The notes: generated by a model not told the origin, from the letters alone. A stretch of DNA of 64,000 nt from Mesorhizobium sp. CA14 (GCF_020165195.1 NZ_JAIUHR010000003.1:1-64000), one strand, 5' to 3'. Shown: positions 52,393 to 61,983, counted from the stretch's first letter. Program-made: numbers and translations.

Positions 52393-54834
52393 ATGAGTCT
52401 CGACATAGGTTTCGGCGTTCTTCTTGATGCAACCACCATTGGCTCGGGCACGGGCAACTATGATTCCTTCCTGCGCCTGCAGGCGACAGGTATCGAGGAA
52501 GGATTCAACACCGATCAGAACGGGAACGTTCTCGACGACAAGTCGTCGTTCACGCACAGCCTGCAATATGGTGACATTCAGTCGATCAATGTCGGCGGGA
52601 TCGATTACATCGAATTCCGCCTCGACCTCAACGAAAGCAACAACGCCAACAACGGCGAGATTACGCTGGAAGACCTGAAAATCTATATTTCGAGCACTGA
52701 CGCCACACTTGCCGATTACAATAATGGATTCGCCGGGTTCACAACCGTCTTCGATCTTTCCGACCCCCAACTCCTCATCGACGCCAATCACGGATCTGGG
52801 ACGGACGACTACCGGGTCCTCGTTCCCGTTAGCCTTTTCAAAGGGGCGACCGCGGACTCATACGTGACGCTTTATTCGAGCTTCTCGGGGGCGAATGGCG
52901 GCTTCGAGGAATGGCGCACTATCACGACCACCGGTGGTGTGGAGGATCAACCCGCGATCGCTATCGATAAAGTGACGGTGGACGGCGCTGTATCGGGCGA
53001 TGGCCTGACCGTGCTGGCCAACGATGCGATTTCCTGGCAGTACACGGTTACCAACATCGGCAATGTCGCTCTGTCGAATGTCGTGGTCACCGACAATCAA
53101 AATGTGGCCGTTTCGGCCGTTCAGGGCGTCGACAATCAAGTCGGAAGCGGCGACGCCTCTCACAATGTCGGCGACGTCAACAACAACGGGCTGCTTGATG
53201 TCGGCGAAGTCTGGAAGTTCACCGGTTCCGGCCAAGCGGTGATCGGCGACTATTCCAATATCGGTTCGGTCTCCGCATCGGCCAATGGCACCACCGTGAC
53301 GGACACCGATGATTCCAGCTATTTCGGTGCCGATCCCGAGGTCGCCATCAACAAGGTGACGGTGGATGGCGGGACCAAGGGCGACGGCCTCAACATCCTG
53401 TCAGGCGAAGCTATCTCCTGGGAGTACACCGTCACCAACATTGGCAATGTCGCGCTGTCTGGTGTGACGGTCACCGACAGCGATGCTGGTGTGGCGCCGG
53501 TAGCTGTGCTTGGGGCCGACAATATCCATAACATTGGCGACACCAACGATGACGGCAAGCTAGATCTCGGCGAAGCTTGGGTCTACACGGCCAGTGGTGT
53601 CGCGGGCACGGGCTCCTATAGCAACATCGGCACGGCCTCGGGTTCATTCACCGACGACGCTAGCCACACCGGCACCGATACCGCAACTGACGGCTCCAGC
53701 TACTTCGGCGCCGATCCGCACATCACGCTCGACAAGAAGACCAACGGTGTTGACCACGGCCTGAACATCTTCCAGGGACAGCCGGTTACCTGGACCTACG
53801 ATGTCACCAATGACGGCAATGTCGCGCTCACCAACGTGGTTGTGAAGGACGACAACGGCACCCCCGGCAACACTAGCGATGACTTCAATGCGACGGCGAT
53901 CACCAGCGGCGGGTTCAACACCGGCGACACCAATGGAAACGGCGTCCTCGACATCGGCGAAACCTGGCACTACCAGGCTACGGGCACCGCGCAACTGGGC
54001 AGCTACGTCAACAACGCGACGGCCACGACCGACGCGTATACGGACACCGCCGGCCATTCGCGTACGCCGTCGGCCACGGACAGCAGCGACTATGAGGGTT
54101 TCTCCAACAAGGCCCTGACGCAGGGCTTCTGGGGAAGTCACTCCGATGCCTGGGACAATGTCGCCAATAACGAAGGCAATCCGACCAAGAGCGCCTTCGC
54201 CAGTCACGTTTTGTCCAGTCTGGACGTCAATCCGCGCATCGACGGCTATCTGCTGCTGGGTGACAGTAACGGCAATGGCACGGCAGACGCCAACGAACAT
54301 ACCCTGCTGATTTCGATAAGCTTGGCGAAATCCATTGAATCGTCCTCGACCAGCGGTGACGCCAGAGTGATCATGTTGCAGCAGGCGATTGCCGCCCAGC
54401 TCAACATCGACAATCACGTCACCCAACCCAACGATCTGGTCGGCGAGGCGGTGATGTGGCTGACCAAGCAAGGTGCCTGGTCAACTGTCGGCGTCAACAT
54501 TGACGCCGACAACAACGGCTATGTGGACGAGAATGCCGCTCACACCGCGCTTGCAGGGTCTGCGGTCAAGACCTCGTCGGCGGCATGGACAACTTATGTC
54601 GACGTTACCGACGCCAGCACGGGCATCACCGATTGGAACGGGGGCAAGGAAGCCGACGGCGAAGGCCTGAAGAACGCCCTGATGTGGTTCAACCAGGGCC
54701 AGTTGGTGACCTCCGGCCCCGGCGGCCATGTCGCTTGGTTCAACGGCACCAGCATCATCGACGAGCATCCCAACACGCTCGATCAATTCTGGGTGACCCT
54801 CCATGAGGTGGGCGGGCTGACGGGCGTCAGCTGA
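52393..54834 (+). CDS. Large DUF11-repeat protein with EF-hand-like loops, probable type I secretion substrate
   Basis: 813 residues from the ATG at 52393 with GGAGGATGAC before it; no Sec signal peptide. Three repeats of about 125 residues follow at about 185-312, 313-439 and 440-570, each with a VTNIGNVALSNVVVTD-type strand (DUF11-like). Each repeat contains one perfect 12-residue EF-hand-like loop: DVNNNGLLDVGE (261-272), DTNDDGKLDLGE (383-394) and DTNGNGVLDIGE (512-523). A fourth, DSNGNGTADANE, is at 624-635, and a fifth loop DADNNGYVDENA at 704-715 ends in Ala. The tail (573-813) starts ALTQGFWGSHSDAWDNV. The exporter genes follow directly, so calcium-dependent folding outside the cell is likely. 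Role as adhesin is inferred. Confidence 0.85.
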   Translation: MSLDIGFGVLLDATTIGSGTGNYDSFLRLQATGIEEGFNTDQNGNVLDDKSSFTHSLQYGDIQSINVGGIDYIEFRLDLNESNNANNGEITLEDLKIYISSTDATLADYNNGFAGFTTVFDLSDPQLLIDANHGSGTDDYRVLVPVSLFKGATADSYVTLYSSFSGANGGFEEWRTITTTGGVEDQPAIAIDKVTVDGAVSGDGLTVLANDAISWQYTVTNIGNVALSNVVVTDNQNVAVSAVQGVDNQVGSGDASHNVGDVNNNGLLDVGEVWKFTGSGQAVIGDYSNIGSVSASANGTTVTDTDDSSYFGADPEVAINKVTVDGGTKGDGLNILSGEAISWEYTVTNIGNVALSGVTVTDSDAGVAPVAVLGADNIHNIGDTNDDGKLDLGEAWVYTASGVAGTGSYSNIGTASGSFTDDASHTGTDTATDGSSYFGADPHITLDKKTNGVDHGLNIFQGQPVTWTYDVTNDGNVALTNVVVKDDNGTPGNTSDDFNATAITSGGFNTGDTNGNGVLDIGETWHYQATGTAQLGSYVNNATATTDAYTDTAGHSRTPSATDSSDYEGFSNKALTQGFWGSHSDAWDNVANNEGNPTKSAFASHVLSSLDVNPRIDGYLLLGDSNGNGTADANEHTLLISISLAKSIESSSTSGDARVIMLQQAIAAQLNIDNHVTQPNDLVGEAVMWLTKQGAWSTVGVNIDADNNGYVDENAAHTALAGSAVKTSSAAWTTYVDVTDASTGITDWNGGKEADGEGLKNALMWFNQGQLVTSGPGGHVAWFNGTSIIDEHPNTLDQFWVTLHEVGGLTGVS

Positions 54835-54870
54835 GCGGTGTGATGTAATCGGGCCTCGTGAAAAACCGCC

Positions 54871-56883
54871 ATGGCAACAACCGGCATGCTCGGCACAGGG
54901 CAGGCGAGGACGAGGCTGGCAGGCCTAGTCCTTCTCATCCTTGGCGTGGCGATTGTTGCGCGCGGATCGCTCTCAGGGGGCACGATATTGGGCGCAACAG
55001 CGGTCGCCGGTTTCGGTGGTCTGGTTTTGTTTCGTGCACGTCCATCTGATTTCGGCGGGCGCGATGCGGCTGGCAAAGTTGCCGCGTCCACCCGGCCGGC
55101 CGCAAAGCCGGCTAAGCGCCCGCAAGGCTCAGAGCTTGCTGAGGCCCTTCGCGCCTGCCGCTCCGCTTTCCTTGCGGTCGGGCTGTTCAGCGGCATCCTC
55201 AACGTTCTGATGCTCGCCGGCTCGCTCTATATGCTCGAGGTCTATGATCGCGTGCTGCCGAGCCGCAGCCTGCCGACGCTGGTTGGCCTCTCCATCCTGC
55301 TCCTCATCCTCTATAGCGGGCAGGGTGTGCTCGAATTCGTGCGCGGACGCGTGCTCGTCCGCATCGGCGGAGCGCTCGACGAAGCGCTCGGGGGCCGTGT
55401 CTATCAATCAATTCTGCGTCTGCCCCTCAAGGCGGGCCGCGACAGCGACAGCCTGCAGCCGATGCGCGACCTGGACAGCGTCCGCGTCTTCCTGTCGGGC
55501 AGCGGGCCAACGGCGCTTTTCGACCTGCCCTGGCTGCCGCTCTACCTGTTCATCATCTTCATGTTCCACTGGCTGCTCGGCGTGACGGCGCTGGTCGGCG
55601 CGATCGTGCTGGTCGCGCTCACGATCATGGCCGAACGGCTGACGCGAAAGCCGGTTTCGTCCGGAACATCCAGCGGCATCCGCCGCAACGGCCTGGTCAG
55701 CGCGGCCAATCGAAATGCGGAAGTCGTTGCCGCCATGGGCATGGCCGGCGGTCTTACCGCGCGGTGGGAAGAGGCCAACCTCGATTACATCGCCGAGCAG
55801 CGCAAGGTGAGCGACGTCGCCGGCGGCTTCGGCGCGATATCGAAGGTCCTGCGCATGCTGCTGCAGTCGTCCATGCTCGGTCTCGGCGCCTGGCTGGTCA
55901 TCGAAGGGCAGGCGACGGCGGGCATCATCATCACCGCCTCCATCCTCAGCGGCCGCGCGCTGGCTCCGGTTGATCTTGCGATTGCCAACTGGAAAGGTTT
56001 CGTCACAGCGCGCCAGGGCTGGCAGCGGCTGAACAGGGTTCTGGCGGCGCTGCCAGCTGAGAGCGCGCCGATGTTGCTGCCGCCGCCGAGCGCGAATGTC
56101 GGCATGTACAATATCGGCGTCGCTGCACCGGGCACCCAGCGGCTGCTGGTTCAGGATGTGAGCTTTGCCTTGGAGGCTGGTCATGGCGTCGGCATCATTG
56201 GGCCAAGCGGGTCGGGAAAGTCTACGCTGGTCCGCGCGCTAGTCGGCGCCTGGCTTCCGGCCATCGGCCGAATAAAGCTGGACGGCGCCGACCTCGATCA
56301 ATGGTCGCAGGCCGAGCGTGGCCGCCACATCGGATACCTGCCACAAGATGTCGAGCTCTTTGCCGGGACGGTGGCCGAGAACATCGCGCGCTTCGAGCCG
56401 GAGGCAGACGCCGGCGCCATCATCGCAGCGGCGAAGGCGGCGGGCGCGCACGAGCTCATCGTCGGTTTCCGCGAAGGCTACGAGACCGAGATCGGCGAAC
56501 ATGGCGAGGCGCTCTCGGCCGGTCAGCGCCAGCGCATTGCGCTGGCTCGCGCGCTCTATCGCGATCCTTTCCTCGTTGTGCTCGACGAGCCGAATTCCAA
56601 CCTCGACATTGATGGCGAGCAGGCGCTGATCAAAGCGATGCTGGCCGTGCGCGAACGGGGCGGTATTGTCGTGATCGTCGCGCACCGGCCGAACGTGCTT
56701 GCGGCCGTCGATTTCGTGCTGGCGATGAACCAGGGACGCGTCCATGCCTTCGGCCCGAAGGACGAGGTTTTCGCCAAGATGTTCCCGACGCTGCGGCCGG
56801 TGCCGGCCGGCGCTCCGCAACTGAGAGTAGCTTCCGAAGGTCCTCATCTTGCCGTGGCCGACGGAACCGAGGCGGGGCGCTGA
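54871..56883 (+). CDS. prtD-like: Type I secretion ABC transporter (PrtD/HlyB family)
   Basis: 670 residues. An N-terminal extension of about 100 residues with two hydrophobic stretches precedes the usual six-helix membrane domain (SAFLAVGLFSGILNVLMLAG onward). The ATPase has GPSGSGKST at 444-452, LSAGQRQRIALARAL at about 548 and LVVLDEPNSNLD at about 568. LSAGQ instead of LSGGQ is normal for PrtD-type exporters. Energises secretion of the upstream DUF11 protein. It starts 36 bp after that gene; the membrane fusion protein gene follows immediately. Confidence 0.93.
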   Translation: MATTGMLGTGQARTRLAGLVLLILGVAIVARGSLSGGTILGATAVAGFGGLVLFRARPSDFGGRDAAGKVAASTRPAAKPAKRPQGSELAEALRACRSAFLAVGLFSGILNVLMLAGSLYMLEVYDRVLPSRSLPTLVGLSILLLILYSGQGVLEFVRGRVLVRIGGALDEALGGRVYQSILRLPLKAGRDSDSLQPMRDLDSVRVFLSGSGPTALFDLPWLPLYLFIIFMFHWLLGVTALVGAIVLVALTIMAERLTRKPVSSGTSSGIRRNGLVSAANRNAEVVAAMGMAGGLTARWEEANLDYIAEQRKVSDVAGGFGAISKVLRMLLQSSMLGLGAWLVIEGQATAGIIITASILSGRALAPVDLAIANWKGFVTARQGWQRLNRVLAALPAESAPMLLPPPSANVGMYNIGVAAPGTQRLLVQDVSFALEAGHGVGIIGPSGSGKSTLVRALVGAWLPAIGRIKLDGADLDQWSQAERGRHIGYLPQDVELFAGTVAENIARFEPEADAGAIIAAAKAAGAHELIVGFREGYETEIGEHGEALSAGQRQRIALARALYRDPFLVVLDEPNSNLDIDGEQALIKAMLAVRERGGIVVIVAHRPNVLAAVDFVLAMNQGRVHAFGPKDEVFAKMFPTLRPVPAGAPQLRVASEGPHLAVADGTEAGR

Positions 56884-56884
56884 C

Positions 56885-58186
56885 ATGGCTACATCAAGCG
56901 CCTCACATTTATCCATCCGCTTCTATACGCGGCTCGGCGTCGGCATCGTAATCCTGCTTGCCGGTGGCGTCGGTGGCTGGGCATCGGTCACCGAGATCGC
57001 CGGCGCGATCATCGCCCCCGGCACCCTCGTCGTCGATTCCCACGTCAAGGACGTACAGCATTCCACCGGCGGCATTGTTGCGGAGATCGATGCCAGGGAC
57101 GGCGATCACGTGAAAGCCGGCGACCTTTTGCTTCGTCTCGACCGTACCGTGCCCGCAGCCAACCTTGGCGTGGTAAGCAAGGCGCTCGACCAGCTCGCCG
57201 CGCGCAAGGCGCGCCTCGATTCGGAGCGCCGCGGCAGCGACGCCATCATCTTTCCGAACGATCTTCTGGACCGCGTTGCCGATCCTGACGTCGCCGAGGC
57301 GGTGGCCGGCGAAAAGCAGCATTTCGAGACGCGGCGCACATCCCGCGCCGGCCAGAAGAGCCAGCTGGAGGAACGCATCGCTCAGCTGGAGAAGGAGATC
57401 GTCGGCGACACGGCGCAGGCGCAGGCAAAGGGCAAGGAGATAGAGCTGGTGCAGAAGGAGCTCGCTTCGGTGCGAACGCTTTGGGCCAAGAAGCTCATCT
57501 CGATCGACCGGCTGACCCAGACCGAGCGAGAGGCCACGCGCCTCGACGGTGAGCGCGGCCAGCTTATTGCGGCCCAGGCTCAGGCGCAGGGGCGGATCGC
57601 CGAGATCAAGCTGCAGATCATCCAGATCGATCTCGACCTCAGCACCGAAGTCAACAAGGATCTGCGCGATGTCGACGGCCAGATGGGCGAGCTTCTGGAG
57701 CGCAAGGTCGCCGCCGAGGACCAATTGAAGCGGGTCGACATCCGCGCGCCGCAGGACGGTGTCGTGCAGCAGTCGATCGCTTATACGATCGGCGGCGTGG
57801 TGAAACCGGGCGAGACGATCATGCAGGTCGTGCCCGACAACGACAATCTGGCGGTGGAAGCTAAGATCGCGCCGAGCGACATCGACCAGCTGTGGGTCGG
57901 CCAGCCCGCTTCGCTGCGCTTTTCGGCCTTCAACCAGCGCACCACACCGCAGATCGACGGCGTGGTCGAACGGACCTCGCCCGACATCACCACCGACCAG
58001 CGCACGGGCGTCAGCTATTACACTGTGCGCATCACCACTACCGCTGCGGAGGTCGCGCGGCTCGGCGAGGTCAAGCTGGTGCCCGGCATGCCGGTCGAAT
58101 CCTTCATCAAGACCGAGGATCGCTCGGTGATGTCTTACCTGGTCAAGCCGCTGCAGGACCAGATCAGCCGGGCGTTTAGGCAGTAG
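56885..58186 (+). CDS. prtE-like: Type I secretion membrane fusion protein (HlyD family)
   Basis: 433 residues from the ATG at 56885, one base after the ABC gene stop (TGACATG). One membrane anchor (LGVGIVILLAGGVGGWAS), the lipoyl half-motif VQHSTGGIVAEIDARDGDHV, a long coiled coil (KSQLEERIAQLEKEIVGDTA onward) and the second half-motif RAPQDGVVQQSIAYTIGGV. It bridges the ABC protein to a TolC-type outer-membrane channel, which is not encoded in the window. Confidence 0.95.
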   Translation: MATSSASHLSIRFYTRLGVGIVILLAGGVGGWASVTEIAGAIIAPGTLVVDSHVKDVQHSTGGIVAEIDARDGDHVKAGDLLLRLDRTVPAANLGVVSKALDQLAARKARLDSERRGSDAIIFPNDLLDRVADPDVAEAVAGEKQHFETRRTSRAGQKSQLEERIAQLEKEIVGDTAQAQAKGKEIELVQKELASVRTLWAKKLISIDRLTQTEREATRLDGERGQLIAAQAQAQGRIAEIKLQIIQIDLDLSTEVNKDLRDVDGQMGELLERKVAAEDQLKRVDIRAPQDGVVQQSIAYTIGGVVKPGETIMQVVPDNDNLAVEAKIAPSDIDQLWVGQPASLRFSAFNQRTTPQIDGVVERTSPDITTDQRTGVSYYTVRITTTAAEVARLGEVKLVPGMPVESFIKTEDRSVMSYLVKPLQDQISRAFRQ

Positions 58187-58195
58187 GCCACTAGT

Positions 58196-58226
58196 GCGTT
58201 TCACCGTCATGGAAACGGCGAAACGC
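58196..58226. repeat. Palindrome after the secretion genes (GCGTTTC...GAAACGC)
   Basis: GCGTTTC (58196-58202) and GAAACGC (58220-58226) pair around CCGTCATGGAAACGG. This is a common rhizobial intergenic repeat form. It may act as transcription stop after the type I secretion operon. Confidence 0.65.
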
Positions 58227-58275
58227 CTATCTCTTTGTTTTGACGCAATTCCGGACGGAAAACCGCCCCTCTAGT

Positions 58276-58815
58276 CTAAGCTTTCACGACCGCCCTGTAT
58301 TCCATCGCCACCACGCCATTGCTGAACGGCACCGCCGAGACAAGCTCGAGCGCTGTCGGTTTGTCCGAAGGAAAGAGCCGTTCGCCTTGGCCTGCGGCTG
58401 CCGGATAAACGAGCAGTCTGAGGGTATCGACAAGGCCAACGCCAAGCAGTTGCCGGGCGAGATTCACGCTGCCATGCACATAGATGTTGCCGCCGCTTCG
58501 TTGCTTCAGCCGGGTGACCGCATCGGTAAGGGGCCCTTCGAGCAATTCGGCCGGATGCCAATTGACCGCTTTCAAGGTCGTCGAGGCGACATATTTCGGC
58601 AGCGCGTTGAAGCGGTCGGCGAAGTCGCCTTTTTCGGCAGGCCAGTGGCCGGCAAAGATTTCGTAGGTCACGCGTCCGAGAAGCATGGCGCCGCTGTCGG
58701 CAAGCTCATCCTCCTTGAATGCCTGCATCTCATCGTTCCAGGTTATTTCTGGCAGTTTCTCGTGCTCGGCGATTCCGTCGATGGTGATGAATTCGGTGAC
58801 GATGAGCTTTCTCAT
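58276..58815 (-). CDS. Dihydrofolate-reductase-like protein (RibD C-terminal domain family)
   Basis: 179 residues. The start MRKLIVTEFITIDGIAEHEK, the LLGRVTYEIFAGHWP segment, LKQRSGGNIYVHGSVNLARQ (NADPH-binding Gly region) and the end LRLLVYPAAAGQGERLFP are typical of the RibD_C/YyaP group. These are NADPH-dependent reductases of mostly unknown substrate. It is leftward and stands alone after the secretion locus. Confidence 0.9.
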   Translation of the reverse strand: MRKLIVTEFITIDGIAEHEKLPEITWNDEMQAFKEDELADSGAMLLGRVTYEIFAGHWPAEKGDFADRFNALPKYVASTTLKAVNWHPAELLEGPLTDAVTRLKQRSGGNIYVHGSVNLARQLLGVGLVDTLRLLVYPAAAGQGERLFPSDKPTALELVSAVPFSNGVVAMEYRAVVKA

Positions 58816-58881
58816 GGCATCCTCTATTGGTTAGGTCTCGCACCATAGGACGGCCACGCCGGCGCGTTCCCGACAAAACAA

Positions 58882-58911
58882 AAAAGCCCGCCGGAATGAC
58901 CGGCGGGCTTT
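58882..58911 (-). terminator. Rho-independent terminator for the porin remnant
   Basis: GCCCGCCGG-AATGA-CCGGCGGGC is a perfect 9-bp stem (58886-58908). On the minus strand it is followed by TTTTTT, so it terminates leftward transcription. It lies 23 bp beyond the stop of the broken porin gene. Confidence 0.85.
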
Positions 58912-58933
58912 CGCTTTGGCTGGAGGCCTTTGC

Positions 58934-59125
58934 TTAGTTGAACTTGTACTTGGCGTCGATCCGCACGGTGTGGAAGGACGGCGTCGTCGTCGCGAGCCCG
59001 ATCGGGATCGGAAACACGTCCGAGAAGTCTTCCTTCTCGAACTGCGAGTAACGGTATTCGATGCCGACGGTCATCTTGTCCGACAGGGCAGTTTTCCAGG
59101 CCCGCGCCGACCGAGAAACCGCTGG
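58934..59125 (-). pseudogene. C-terminal fragment of an Omp25/Omp31-type porin, frameshifted
   Basis: On the minus strand, one frame reads SGFSVGAGLEN and then breaks; the next frame continues KTALSDKMTVGIEYRYSQFE and ends PSFHTVRIDAKYKFN with a stop at 58934-58936. This is the C-terminal barrel end of the rhizobial/brucella porin family (alternating strands with the terminal aromatic signature). The N-terminal part is missing and a frameshift separates the two pieces (near 59090). The intact terminator downstream shows what remains of a former gene. Confidence 0.65.
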
Positions 59126-59336
59126 AGGGCCATGGTGGCAAGCGAGGGCAAGAGGCTGGTGTGAGCCGGGCGCCGGAGCGGCATCGCGGCGCCGATGACC
59201 TCCCACCCTGAGATGCCGCGCCATCTCGTATGGCTTGGATCTGCTCAAGGTCGGTCGTGTGGCTGCGCTTTCCCACTAGCCGCGCCCCTGCTGCTGATCA
59301 TAATCTCCCGCGCGCAATCGAAACGCCCGAGTCCGC

Positions 59337-59768
59337 ATGAGCAAGCTTCTCTTTACCCGCGTTCCTTTCAACCCGGTTTCTCTCGGGCTCGTCTGCAATT
59401 TCATTGCGCACTATCCGCCCTTCGATGGATACGAGTTTGGACAGATGGTGAAGTCCTTGCGCTACCAGATCGAGCAGCAGACGCATCTCATCGGTTCCCT
59501 CGACGATGCGATCGTTGCTTACGTCGGCTGGATCGTGACCAACCGCGAAATTGCCGAGACGTGGGTTGCAAACAGGGGGCCGCTCAATCCCGATCCCGGC
59601 GGCAACGCGATTGCCGCGACCGTGATGGCGACGCGCTCTTCCTCGCACATCCTGCCGCTGATCAAGGAGGCGAAACTGCTCAACCTCGATAAGTCGGTCT
59701 ACTGGAAGCGCGATTTCATCGACGCCCGCGGTGCAATGAAACGCGCCGTCCGCAAGCGGGACGCCTGA
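59337..59768 (+). CDS. HlyC-like toxin-activating acyltransferase family protein (tentative)
   Basis: 143 residues. The middle part has the layout of HlyC-type acyltransferases: LVCNFIAHYPPFDGYEFG, then IEQQTHLIGSLDDAIVAYVG, then WIVTNREIAETW, ILPLIKEAKLLNLDKSVYWK and RDFIDARGAMKRAVRKR. HlyC enzymes transfer a fatty acid from ACP to internal lysines of exported toxins. His in the first segment could be the catalytic His, but the match is by layout, not by a diagnostic motif. It overlaps the hydrolase gene by one base. A GNAT-like enzyme is the alternative. Confidence 0.45.
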   Translation: MSKLLFTRVPFNPVSLGLVCNFIAHYPPFDGYEFGQMVKSLRYQIEQQTHLIGSLDDAIVAYVGWIVTNREIAETWVANRGPLNPDPGGNAIAATVMATRSSSHILPLIKEAKLLNLDKSVYWKRDFIDARGAMKRAVRKRDA

Positions 59769-60634
59769 TGGACGAGGCCAAGCACACTAAGGTGCTGACG
59801 CAGGAAATCCTCATCCGTCTTGGCGATCGTTATGCCTCGATGTTTGTGCGCATCTGGCAGCCGACCGGACAATCGCGCGGCACCGTGTTCTGCCTGCACG
59901 GCTTTGCCGGCAATGGCTCCGATTTCGATTACCTTGCGGCGTTCCTTTGCCGCAACGGCTATCTGGTGATCTGCCCCGACCTGCTCGGACGGGGGCGCAG
60001 CGCCTATCTCGGCTCCGGCTACGATATTGATCTCTATTCCAGGTGCCTGCGCGCGCTCAGCCAGTTTTCCGGCAAGGAGAACCATTTCGTCGGCACGTCA
60101 TGGGGCGGGCTGATCCTCGTTCTGTTCCTCTATGCGAACCGCAGCCGCGTCGACAGGATTGTCCTCAACGATGTTCCCCTGGTTGGCGGGCCGAAGGTCG
60201 ATGCTTTGCGAAACGAGGCCATCCGCGAAGCAGCGCTTGTATTCCAGACGCGCGCCCAGGCAGGGGAATATCTGCGTGGGGCAAATCCGGGCATGGGGCG
60301 GGTGGAGACGCGGGTCCTCGACCGGTTCATCGATAGCAGAATTGCCGCAGGGACTGGTGGGTTTCGTTTGGCCTACGATCCGGCGACGACCGGGAATTTC
60401 GAGGCCATGACCGGCCGCAAATATGACCTGTTCCCAATGGTCGCCAAGCTCGAGGCCCACATCATGCTCATGTACGACCGCGAGAGCGGGCTTATCGACA
60501 GGCAAGCCTTCGAACAATCACGCCGCGCCCGACCCGATCTTTGCATCGTCGACTACATCGATGCCGGCAACCCGCCGTCGCTGATGACGCCCGATCAGGC
60601 TTTCCTGATTCTCGGTTTTCTATCCGCCATATGA
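59768..60634 (+). CDS. Alpha/beta hydrolase of unknown substrate
   Basis: 288 residues, start overlapping the upstream stop (TGATG). Oxyanion motif CLHGFAGNGSDFDYLAAFL, nucleophile Ser in VGTSWGGLILV, and the C-terminal catalytic region LEAHIMLMYDRESGL. ICPDLLGRGRSAYLGSGYDI is the typical second strand. It is translationally coupled with the HlyC-like gene, so it may remove or supply an acyl group. The 137 bp after it hold no gene. Confidence 0.85.
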   Translation: MDEAKHTKVLTQEILIRLGDRYASMFVRIWQPTGQSRGTVFCLHGFAGNGSDFDYLAAFLCRNGYLVICPDLLGRGRSAYLGSGYDIDLYSRCLRALSQFSGKENHFVGTSWGGLILVLFLYANRSRVDRIVLNDVPLVGGPKVDALRNEAIREAALVFQTRAQAGEYLRGANPGMGRVETRVLDRFIDSRIAAGTGGFRLAYDPATTGNFEAMTGRKYDLFPMVAKLEAHIMLMYDRESGLIDRQAFEQSRRARPDLCIVDYIDAGNPPSLMTPDQAFLILGFLSAI

Positions 60635-60771
60635 GCAGTCCATCACGGCGGGATCGCACTTCGATGAAAATATAGGCTCCCAGCCGATCTCGACCCCAAC
60701 AGGCGGCCGGGAAATTGATATAGCGGCTTTCCGGACTTGCTTAAATGTCGGTCGAAACAGGCAAGCGCCCG

Positions 60772-61983
60772 TTAGCGTCTTGATACCGTGACCGACATGC
60801 CGCTCGCCGGGCGCAGCGCCAGCGCATAGTCGAAGCGGATAACGTCGTCGGCGCGCGTAAAGGCGAACTGGCGCACGACCGCGCGAACCGCCTGCTCCAC
60901 CTCGAGTCGGCCCAGGCGTGCGCCTCCGCACATACGCGGTCCAGTCAGGAAGGGGATGAAGGCGCGGCGGTCGAAACTGTTGTTGATGAACTCCTTGCGG
61001 CTGGCATCGAAAGTCCTCGGGTTTTCCCAGAAGGCGGGATGTTGGTGAACGCCGACGACAGACAGCATGATAAGTTGCCCGGCCCTCAGTACGGTGCCAT
61101 CGATGACCGTATCGGTGCCCACCTCGCGGGTCAGGAACGGGATCGGCGGAAAATAGCGCATCGTCTCGTTGATGAAGCAGTCCGTAAACGGTGTCTCTTC
61201 TTCGTCCCCGGCGATCTCCTCATGCACGCGCTCCTGGGCCTTTTGGTTGGCGCCGAGCCTGTCGATAACCCATAGCACCGTCGTCACGGTGGTCTCGACG
61301 CCGGCAAAGAGGTTCATCACAAACTCTTCGATTGGCGAAAAACCGTCAATCCCGCCAGCCTTCTCCGAGAAGCGGGCCATTTCGGCCATCGTGCGTGGGT
61401 CTGCCGTAAGCTGCGAGCCGAAATCGGCGATGATCGCGCGGGCATCCTGAATGGCGCCGTTGCGCTCGGCATCGGTGGGCGTGACCCAGGAATAATATTG
61501 CAGGCGCCGCAGCACCTCGCGCGTGCGGTCAAGCAGCGTGGCCGTTGGCCCCGCCTGCGCGACAAGGCCGAACGCCTGGTAGAAAGTCGTCATGGCACCA
61601 GCGAAAAGCGCCTGCTGGATGCCGGCGAGCGAGGTCTCGCAGCCGGCAAGACAGTTGCCGAAGACTTCAGCCACGCCTTGCTCATGGGCGGGCTTCGCCG
61701 CCGCGAGATAGCGGTCCTGGGTGACCGCGCGCCTGATAGCCCATTCCTCGTCATTGGTGTTGAAGCGGCTGAAGCCGAGCGCCGAGATCAGAGAGAAATT
61801 CTTGCGATAAAGGGCGGGAGTCTTGGCGATCCTGTCCACGGCCTCCGGATGGTCGAAGACGACGAGATTGCCGATTTCCCCGGGAATTTTTCCAAGCTCG
61901 CCCTCGTCTTGTAGGCCGCTACGCGCGAACAGAGCGTAGACGAGGTTATTGAGCATGCCGTCAATTTGCGCCGGACTGTTCAC
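60772..61983 (-). CDS. Cytochrome P450
   Basis: 403 residues from the GTG at 61983, chosen because GGGGAGTTAG precedes it; a TTG start at 62028 adds 15 residues. The I-helix oxygen motif is FAGVETTVTTV, ExxR is NETMRYFPP (273-276), and the heme loop is FLTGPRMCGGARLG with Cys352 as axial ligand (FxxGxxxCxG). A soluble bacterial monooxygenase needing ferredoxin; no ferredoxin gene is visible in the window. Divergent from the barrel gene across an inverted-repeat region. Confidence 0.93.
   Translation of the reverse strand: MNSPAQIDGMLNNLVYALFARSGLQDEGELGKIPGEIGNLVVFDHPEAVDRIAKTPALYRKNFSLISALGFSRFNTNDEEWAIRRAVTQDRYLAAAKPAHEQGVAEVFGNCLAGCETSLAGIQQALFAGAMTTFYQAFGLVAQAGPTATLLDRTREVLRRLQYYSWVTPTDAERNGAIQDARAIIADFGSQLTADPRTMAEMARFSEKAGGIDGFSPIEEFVMNLFAGVETTVTTVLWVIDRLGANQKAQERVHEEIAGDEEETPFTDCFINETMRYFPPIPFLTREVGTDTVIDGTVLRAGQLIMLSVVGVHQHPAFWENPRTFDASRKEFINNSFDRRAFIPFLTGPRMCGGARLGRLEVEQAVRAVVRQFAFTRADDVIRFDYALALRPASGMSVTVSRR

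Noticed and set aside
52393..54834. RTX toxin call for the DUF11 protein
   Set aside because: No GGxGxDxUx nonapeptides are present; the calcium-type loops are of EF-hand form.
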